Shown here piece after piece: positions 5,068 through 11,692 of a stretch of DNA of 11,692 nucleotides. The stretch covers positions 1-11,692 of the forward strand of contig JBDRLO010000052.1 of the NCBI GenBank assembly GCA_043812935.1, read 5' to 3'. Every line of letters begins with the position of its first letter. The stretch's first letter is position 1. The notes below the pieces were generated by a model that was not told the DNA's origin, did not search any database, and was given only the letters and a program-made list of their open reading frames with translations. This DNA comes from JBDRNE01 sp043812935 (GTDB lineage: Bacteria; Omnitrophota; Gorgyraeia; Tantalellales; Tantalellaceae). The translations under genes and the position numbers were made by a program.

Positions 5068-7683
5068 ATGACCAAATGGAAAAAGCATGTACTATTCAGG
5101 ATTATAGCTGCATTAATAATTACGTTAATGTTACACCACGATATAGTCTGGGCTGTTGGTGATGTTTCCGGGGCTACTAATGGAAATTGTATCGATTTCC
5201 ATGGGGCAGCTGATGAAACAAAAAAAATTATTGATATCCCAAAAGGCCTTGCGCGTGTAGAAGAAGAATTTGATCTTTCCTCCGCCGCGGAAACCATAAT
5301 AACTATCCAGGATTGTCATTCTTCTCTTTCTGCTCAATATTCCATAGTAAACATTTTACAGGAGCTTACTGCAAATTATGACCTGGGCATTGTAGCAGTT
5401 GAAGGCGGGTCAGGTTTTATAAATACAGCGCTTTTGGGAAGCTGCCCTGATCAGGATGCTAAAGAAAAAACCGCTGAATTTCTTATGAAACAGAGCCAAA
5501 TTTCCGCCGGTGAATTTTTTTCTATATTAAATAATGATAAAGCAGTGTTGTATGGAGTTGAAGATAACCAGCTGTATCGGAAAAATATTAAGTATTTCCA
5601 AAAAGTTTACGCGTTAAACCGTGAAAGAATAAAATTTGCAGAAAATTTAAGTGACAAATTAAAAGAAAAAGAAAATGAAATATATTCTAAAGAATTTTCC
5701 CGGTTTGTATTTAAATCCCGTTTGCATCGCAAAGGAAAAATTAGTTTTGAAATGTATTGGCAGTTTTTACATAAAATTGCCGCACAGCATAATTTAAATT
5801 TACAAATATATAAAAATATTAAAAAGTTTAATCGGGCAATAGCCCTTGAAAAGAATATAGATTTTCAAAACGCGGCTCTTCAGAGAACAAAAGTTGTGGG
5901 CTTGATACTGGCAAAAAGTACAAAAAAAGAGTTGGAATCTTTGGCCAGGGAAACGATATTGCTGAAGCAGCAAAGGATTACAGAATCTTCTTATTATAAA
6001 AACCTATCAATGATAGCATCAAAAAAAGATGTTGATATAAATGAATATACGGATCTTGCCGGGTATATTGAATACCTTTCGTTTTATGACAATTTGAATA
6101 TATTCGGCGTTCAGATGGAGACAAAATTTTTGGAAGAAGAAATTATAAAGAAAATAAGTTTAACCAATAAGGAAAAGCTTTTATATGATTTAGTTGAATT
6201 TACGGAAAAACTAAAATTGTTTCTTGCATTAAAGTCTAACCCTGATCAGACAAATTCTATTTTGCGGCAAATCCCTGAAATTAATCTAAGCGATTATTTT
6301 ATGTTTCTTGAAAAAGATGAATGCATAACGGAAAAAAGTGTTATAGCTTTTCTTGCAGGAGTCAAAGATAACATTGAGTTTTATAAGACAGCCGACGCGC
6401 GTAACAAAGCTATGATTGCAAACACGGTGAAGGCTATGAAGAAAGAAGGCAAAAGTGCCGCGGCGCTTATCTCGGGAGGATATCACACCAAGGGTCTTAC
6501 GACGCTTATGAAACAGAATGGATTGTCGTATCTTATCCTGATGCCGAGATTTTCAAAAGATGAGGAGCGGCCTTATGTAACTATTTTAACAAAGAAAAAG
6601 GATCCTTATATAGAGCTTGCGCAGGAGGGGGCCTATAGCCTGGCGCTGCCGTTACTTTCAGAGTCAAAGGAAATAACACAATTTGATGAAGCAATAATTT
6701 ATACAGCCGTGCATATTGTGCGCTCAGGCGGATCCCTGGAAGCAAAAAAACAGAAATGGATTAAAGATTATAAAAACGCCTGCAGTAGATTACCGTCAAA
6801 TGAAACTCATGATATTTTGGTAAAAGCATTTGAAAAACGCCTGAACACTGTAAAAGTTGATGTGCAGGATGAATTTTTCATTGGTAAAATTGGGAATAAA
6901 ACATACCGCGTTGATGACGAAAAAATAGAATTGTTGAATTCCTCAAAAGCGCATGGAAAAAAAGTATTAGCTGCAAAAAGGATATGGTTATATCTAGAAA
7001 AGATAGCAAAGTTATCATGTGTTTTAGAGCGCCAGGTGTTAATAGAAACCTTTTATTTCTTTGGAAGGAATAAAGCCCTGCTTGCCGGTTCATATTTTGC
7101 CGAACAATTATTAGAAGAGTTTACTGATGCTTTTGTAATAGCTAAACCTAAAACAGTAAAGACTGGAAGTGATCAAAAACTTAAAATAGCTTTTTTTGAT
7201 TGGGATGGTACAGTAACAAATACGCACCTTGTTGCATTAGAAGCTTTTAAGAAAGTTTATTTGGAGGTTGGCGGCAGAGAAGAGGATTATTTTACTTTTT
7301 GGAAACAAATAGATGGCCTTTCAGGAATAAAACAATATGAAATATATAAAGAGATTGCGAAAAAAAACCGGAAAGAATTTAATTATAAAGATGGAATTCA
7401 TTTTGTCAAAAGGATTGTAGCAATAAGAAATGAGATAATGAAAAAAGAATTTGGCGGAAAGATTCCTCTTGTAAATAACATTGAAGAAGTTTTTAAAAAA
7501 TTACGTGAACAAGGTGCGGAAATTCATATTGCAAGCGGCCTTTCAACGAAAGAGCTTAAACGCCAAATAAAAAGCATTAGGTTTTGCCGGATATTTTTCA
7601 GGCGTGTTCGGAAGCGCTTCAAATTTTTGGGAAAAAATAATCCTGCCAAAAACGAAGGCGGGATATATTACAAAAACGCTTAA
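5068..7683 (+). CDS. Giant gene, first part: signal peptide, TraB/ChaN-like domain and start of a HAD domain (frameshifted)
   Basis: As written this frame encodes 871 residues, but only about the first 834 belong to the native protein. Residues 1-30 form a signal peptide or anchor (basic start, hydrophobic core IIAALIITLML, possible cut after VWA). Residues about 75-500 resemble the TraB/ChaN/EreA-like group: ITIQDCHSSLSAQ (His84), IVAVEGG (Glu112), YGVEDNQLY, and late SGGYHTKGL (His473), the pattern in which early His/Glu and a late GxxH build an active site. Activity is unknown. A linker without recognisable family follows. Residues about 704 onward begin a haloacid-dehalogenase phosphatase: FFDWDGTVTNTH (nucleophile Asp711, acid Asp713), a helical C1-type cap, and motif II IASG (Ser823). 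From about 7570 the frame becomes an arginine-rich tail (RFCRIFFRRVRKRFKF) unrelated to HAD and stops at 7683, because the domain continues in the next frame. Confidence 0.85.
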   Translation: MTKWKKHVLFRIIAALIITLMLHHDIVWAVGDVSGATNGNCIDFHGAADETKKIIDIPKGLARVEEEFDLSSAAETIITIQDCHSSLSAQYSIVNILQELTANYDLGIVAVEGGSGFINTALLGSCPDQDAKEKTAEFLMKQSQISAGEFFSILNNDKAVLYGVEDNQLYRKNIKYFQKVYALNRERIKFAENLSDKLKEKENEIYSKEFSRFVFKSRLHRKGKISFEMYWQFLHKIAAQHNLNLQIYKNIKKFNRAIALEKNIDFQNAALQRTKVVGLILAKSTKKELESLARETILLKQQRITESSYYKNLSMIASKKDVDINEYTDLAGYIEYLSFYDNLNIFGVQMETKFLEEEIIKKISLTNKEKLLYDLVEFTEKLKLFLALKSNPDQTNSILRQIPEINLSDYFMFLEKDECITEKSVIAFLAGVKDNIEFYKTADARNKAMIANTVKAMKKEGKSAAALISGGYHTKGLTTLMKQNGLSYLILMPRFSKDEERPYVTILTKKKDPYIELAQEGAYSLALPLLSESKEITQFDEAIIYTAVHIVRSGGSLEAKKQKWIKDYKNACSRLPSNETHDILVKAFEKRLNTVKVDVQDEFFIGKIGNKTYRVDDEKIELLNSSKAHGKKVLAAKRIWLYLEKIAKLSCVLERQVLIETFYFFGRNKALLAGSYFAEQLLEEFTDAFVIAKPKTVKTGSDQKLKIAFFDWDGTVTNTHLVALEAFKKVYLEVGGREEDYFTFWKQIDGLSGIKQYEIYKEIAKKNRKEFNYKDGIHFVKRIVAIRNEIMKKEFGGKIPLVNNIEEVFKKLREQGAEIHIASGLSTKELKRQIKSIRFCRIFFRRVRKRFKFLGKNNPAKNEGGIYYKNA
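7569..7582 (+). other. Site of the single-base frameshift inside the HAD domain
   Basis: The HAD sequence leaves the 5068 frame and resumes one base later. The next frame has a stop at 7568-7570, so the switch must come after it. Dropping one A from the A5 run 7569-7573 gives RQIKALGFAGYFSGVFG, an excellent HAD helix and strand. Dropping A7579 gives KSIGFAGYF, also acceptable. A homopolymer indel in assembly or a true mutation is the simplest cause; recoding is possible but unproved. Confidence 0.85.
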
Positions 7684-10600
7684 AAAGAAAAAGCTTTCTC
7701 GGAATAATGCAGTAATGTTTGGAGATACCACTTCAGATGCTAAAAACGCTAAAAAAGTAGGAGTGAATTTTATTGGCCGTGCGCATGATGAAGAAAAAGA
7801 AAAAGATCTTTTGTCTGAAAATGCAAAATTAGTCATAAGAGATTATAAAGAGGAAAATGAATTATTGAAAAAAATTGAAGGTTTTTTGCCGGAATATGTT
7901 CAAGATGCTGAAGATAATAATACCACAGGTTTTTGGGGAAAATCAAAAAAACTGATAAAAAGTATTATAAAGAAAATGTTTATAATTCTTTTTATAGCTG
8001 GTATTAGTGAAGCAGGACAGAAAGCGGGTGTTGCGAATAATTATTTTTCTGCTTTAGTAAACATGTGGCTTTATGTAATTGTATTTGGGCTTATAGCTTA
8101 TTTCTTGTACGGCAGGGAGATTTCTCTTCGGTTAAAAGCGGACCTTGTTTCTAAAGATTTTAAGCTAAAAGTAGCCCAGCTTTCAGCAATAATTTTTACT
8201 GCGTCATTAGTTTTAATAAAAAAAGAAGTAAATATTTTTAACGTGGCACATTTGTTCTTAATTGGAACATGTTCTTATTTGGCCATAAGTGCTATTCAAT
8301 GGGTACGGCGCGCAGTGATTTCCCATAGAGCCAGGGATATTATTAAAAAAAGCGCGGGTGACAAAGGGCATGATCCTGAAAAATGGGTTTTTTATAACGA
8401 AATAAAAACTCCGTTAGATGCTATTGAGTTTTTTATATATGCCCTTGTTATAGCTTTTATCAGTTTTTGTGTTGTTAATCTTGTTTTTTGCAGAATAATT
8501 GAGCGAAATGCATTTTTACAGCTGAAAAATATACCAAACGCAATAAAAATAACACTGGCAGCAGCAGTTAATTTCATTAATGGCGCTATGTTGGCTAAGT
8601 TAATTCCGTATTACCAGGTTAAAGAAAAACTGTCTGCAAATCGCTTTTTATCCCGTAAAAATAAAAATATTTTAAAAACATTAAAAAATTTATCTTTGCA
8701 AAGAAGAAAACAAATCATGGAAAGTTTACCGGAAATTCTCGACAAGATAGAGAATAAAGGTTCTGTATACGGAAAAGTTATAGTTATATCCCAAAAAAAT
8801 AGGCGGCTTAATTTTAATTTATTTTTTCAGAAGAATGTTCTTAAAGAATTAATGCATCGCGGCATTGAAGAAGATATGGCGCAGATTTTAATCGCATTGG
8901 TACAAGAAGTTGTAAAAAGAAAACAGTTAATACAAAAGGAAACAATTTTAGCGGTTCTTAGAGAAGTAAAACGATCCTTACGCGAAAACGAAAATAAAGT
9001 TAAGAAGAAAACATTAATTTCAATTCTTTTAGGCTTCTTTATGCTGCGGCATTCAATTTCTGAAGCTGGAATTGTCGGCAAATTTATTAAGCCTTTACCG
9101 GGGTTTCCTGGTGTTGGAATAATTCTCATGGCAGCTGCTTTTGTATCTTTAATTTCAATAATGTATTTAGTTTTCAAAAGCAGTACAAGTGAAAGCTATA
9201 AGAAAGATAGATTGGGAACAGCCGGAAACAGTAAGAAATTAAGTATTGTTTTGATCCTGGCAGTTTTAACTATATTTGGAATAACATATTTAAGTTATAG
9301 ATCAAAAAGAGATATTGACTTTTCACAACAAAAAGAATTTTCACAAACTATTCAAGAGCCGAAGGAATTGTCAGAAGGAAAAAATGGTAAACCGACTATT
9401 ATAGTGCCGCCTGTTAAACCCAAACATAAGGTTTTTAAAGAGTATGATCTGTCAGATGAAGAAAATTCCTTTAGGCAGGATAAATACGGCCGGGTTTTAA
9501 AAGAAATTACTTCCGATGGGGTGATTGTGGAATTTGTTTATTTTGATGACCCCAATATAATGCATCCATACCAGATACTAAAAAAATACGATCCGGAGTT
9601 AAACAAGAGAAATAAATACGGCGAATTAGTTTCCAGTATTATGGAAGAGTACAATGAACGAGGGGAGATGATGAAATATGAGGAAAAGGGAGTCTTGTCT
9701 GATGGAAATATCTGGTCACGGCGATATAATTCTATATCCTCGAAAAAATCCTCATATTTTTTGAGAAATCCTGGAAATGATAATTTACTTCTACAATCAC
9801 ATTATGGCGAAAATGGAGTTGTGTATGAATCTATAGATTTTGGTGAAGATGGGATTATGGATATGAAACGTGACTATAATGACGAAACAGGTAAATTGGA
9901 ATATGTGACAGGTTTTTTGTATTTTTCTGATGGAACAAGCCAGATACTTAAGTATGATTTAGTGAATAGGCAAGGTGATATTTTATCCAAGACAGAAAAA
10001 TTTAAAGATAAGAGCGAAATACAAACAGATTATTTTGCTGAGGGGATATATTATGAAAGGGAATATGGCCCGAATGGTGTTCTTTTTGAAATAAGAAAAT
10101 TTAATCCTGATGGCAAGATGATTCATAAGGAAACTTATTTTGAAGATTGGGGCAAATATGATGACGAGCTATTTTATTATGAGTGGGGTGAAGAACCGGA
10201 CGATTTAGAAAAAGAAAACCTTTCAGGCGAAGATGATTTCAATGATATTTATAGTACTACTAAGCGTTTGCCTGGCGGGCAATTTAAATCAAGAATTTTT
10301 GTTTCAATGCTATTAGGAGTATTTTTATCGGTGCCTTCAATCGTTGGGGCAGGTGTAAGAAAGGGAATTCTTGATCCTGTAGCATATTCCCCCGGAATCG
10401 GGATAATTCTCATGGCAGTTTCTTCTATTTTGCTTATAACTGTAATGTTTTTAGCTTTTAATAAACCGGAAAATGAAAATATAAAAAGCCTAATAAACAA
10501 AAGACAAAAAACAAAATTCTTATTATTCGGGAATAAAGGTACTCTTGCAAAATTAAGTTTTCTGTTTATCCCGTTAGCTATCTTTATTGTGTCAGTCCCT

Positions 10601-11692
10601 TTTGTCGGGAAAAAAGGAATGACCGAGCAGTATGCAAATCGTGAAGGAGTGGTTTTAAAAGAACAAATTTTTCAAAAAGACACTTTAATGCCTGGCGAAA
10701 GAACTATTAGTCCAGAGACGATTTCGAAACAAAAGCGAAAAAATGTAGCTGAGAATAAAAAACGTTTGAATATTGATAATGATAATGCAGTATTGGATGA
10801 TTTTTTTGATGATTGCGGAAGGCCGTTGGAAGGGCTCAGTGCGGAAGGTGTGCCCGAGAATTATATATATTTCCAGGATTGTAATATTCCATACCCGTAT
10901 TATGTGTCCAGAGAGTATGATCCTTCTTATGATGCGCAAGGTAATTTATTAAAGTCTGTAACAAGTATAGCAGAAAGGTATGATAAGGAAGGCAATCTGA
11001 TTCAATGGGAATATTACGGCGTTTTCCCGGATGAAAGTAGATGGCAGTATGGTACGGATTTAAAAAATATGATAATTTGGTATGAAGAATCTTGGAAAGA
11101 CACGGGTAATAATAGAAAATTCATGCGATATAATGAGAACAGTTTTTTTCCCGAAATAATCAATTATGATGAAGAGGGCCATTTGGTTGATGAATCTGAC
11201 GGATATGGGCGTATGCGTTATGAGACATTAGAAGATGGTTCAACGGTAAAGAATACTTATCCTGAAGGCAGGTTTACGCCTCATCCTAAACGTCAGGTAG
11301 TTACTGGGGATAGCGGACAGGGGATTCAAATATATGATGTCAATCCGGATACAGGTGAAGTTAAAAAGGAAACGCAGAGAAATTATGATGAAAGGTATAG
11401 TTATATTGGTCATGTTACCCGTGACGTTCGTACCGGAAAAATAATAGAAATAGTCGATAAAAACAAAGATGGATGGAGCAAAATACGATACTTGGAAGAC
11501 GGTTCATCTGTAGAAATTGATTATGAACTGGGATGGGCAATCCGGGAAATGCGGAAGATAGATCCGGATGGGAAATGTGTAGATGGACAAAACTATGAGC
11601 ATGAAGAAAAGGTTAGGTTTGCGGACGATAATTTGCTTAAGAAATGGGGAATATTAGCAGATGATGACGGATTTTTTAGTATTAAAACAGCT
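7571..11692 (+). CDS. Giant gene, continuation: end of HAD domain, membrane block, two membrane/YD-repeat modules (partial)
   Basis: I read this frame codon by codon: it has no stop from 7571 to the right edge (1,374 codons). With the part before the shift the protein reaches about 2,208 residues and is still open. It opens with the rest of the HAD domain (FAGYFSGVFGSASNFWEK; motif III Lys in KTKAGYITK; motif IV MFGDTTSDAKNA at 7715-7750). Then come about six membrane spans (roughly 7976-8020, 8063-8110, 8171-8219, 8239-8300, 8423-8485, 8537-8600), a basic helical stretch (8620-9000), module A (about 9002-10260) and module B (about 10270 to the edge). Each module has a membrane hairpin, a basic loop, a third span and an acidic, Tyr-, Asp- and Gly-rich domain with YD/YwqK-like units such as YDKEGNLIQWEYY. 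The first ATG (7715) lies inside HAD motif IV with no Shine-Dalgarno, so this is not an independent gene. Function unknown; a surface or envelope protein is likely. Confidence 0.85.
9002..10260 (+). repeat. Module A: membrane hairpin, third span and YD-like domain
   Basis: Order seen: span 1 (LISILLGFFML), loop with PLPGFPG, span 2 (GVGIILMAAAFVSLISIMYL), basic loop, span 3 (LSIVLILAVLTIFGITYL), a linker with IIVPPVKPK, then the YD-like domain from KYGRVLKEITSDG (about 9485) through YFDDPNIMHPYQILKKYDPE (9539-9598), YNERGEMMKYEEKGV and FEIRKFNPDGKM (10085-10120). It aligns with module B in the same order. Confidence 0.75.
9119..9134 (+). repeat. 16-base direct repeat, copy 1 (copy 2 at 10403-10418)
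   Basis: ATAATTCTCATGGCAG occurs identically here and at 10403-10418, encoding IILMA in span 2 of each module. It is the best conserved DNA between the modules and confirms their common origin by duplication. Confidence 0.8.
10270..11692 (+). repeat. Module B: second copy of the membrane/YD module (may continue past the edge)
   Basis: Order seen: span 1 (FVSMLLGVFLSV), loop ending YSPG, span 2 (IGIILMAVSSILLITVMFLAF), basic loop (KSLINKRQKTK), span 3 (LSFLFIPLAIFIVSVPFV), a linker, then YFQDCNIPYPYYVSREYDPS (10868-10927), YDKEGNLIQWEYYGV and IREMRKIDPDGKC (11540-11578). Spacing to the matching points of module A is 428 codons at span 2, 443 at the YF-D motif and 486 at the last motif, so the copies have diverged by indels. 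Confidence 0.75.

Noticed and set aside
7715..11692. An independent gene starting at the first ATG after the frameshift
   Set aside because: That ATG lies inside HAD motif IV, has no Shine-Dalgarno, and HAD sequence continues upstream of it in the same frame.
7683..11692. Minus-strand open frames at 8392-8577, 8827-9177, 10249-10500 and 10685-10939
   Set aside because: All lie antisense within the long plus-strand reading frame, which carries coherent protein motifs; they are shadows.
1..11692. CRISPR array, tRNA or rRNA genes
   Set aside because: No regularly spaced short repeats and no recognisable tRNA or rRNA sequence were seen on either strand by eye.

Overview
The window is AT-rich bacterial DNA with Shine-Dalgarno sites and sigma70-type promoters. 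No rRNA, tRNA or other taxonomic marker is visible. A very long gene whose product carries a signal peptide, a TraB/ChaN-like domain, a HAD domain and membrane modules makes me suspect an uncultured lineage such as Omnitrophota, but that is an inference from general knowledge of that group and not something the sequence proves.

Layout. Positions 1-34 hold the first 11 codons of a minus-strand gene, possibly an IS110-type transposase, whose Shine-Dalgarno can pair with a complementary leader segment. Positions 35-452 are non-coding, with a GGGACAG-type hairpin and the strong promoter and long leader of a cold-shock protein gene (453-653, +). This gene converges with a HI0933/BaiN-type flavoprotein (718-1950, -). 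Between them lies a perfect 29-bp inverted repeat that looks like a bidirectional terminator made from the same GGGACAG repeat family. The flavoprotein gene diverges from a six-hairpin glycosidase-like gene (2118-3665, +), and the two promoters overlap in their -35 boxes. The C-terminal part of the glycosidase-like protein aligns without gaps to HPr/Crh, with the phospho-histidine replaced and the regulatory serine kept. An ArsP/DUF318 permease (3793-4854, -) follows. The rest of the window is one giant gene on the plus strand.

The giant gene starts at 5068 and is still open at the right edge, about 2,208 codons in all. A single-base frameshift near 7569-7582 interrupts it. Before the shift come a signal peptide, a TraB/ChaN-like domain and the first half of a HAD phosphatase. 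After it the HAD domain finishes in another frame, followed by a multi-pass membrane block and two tandem copies of a module made of a membrane hairpin, a third membrane segment and an acidic YD-like repeat domain.

The genes do not form an obvious single pathway. The best candidates for something undescribed are the modular giant membrane/YD protein and the glycosidase fused to a histidine-less HPr (Crh-like) domain, which suggests sugar-responsive control of a cytoplasmic carbohydrate enzyme.
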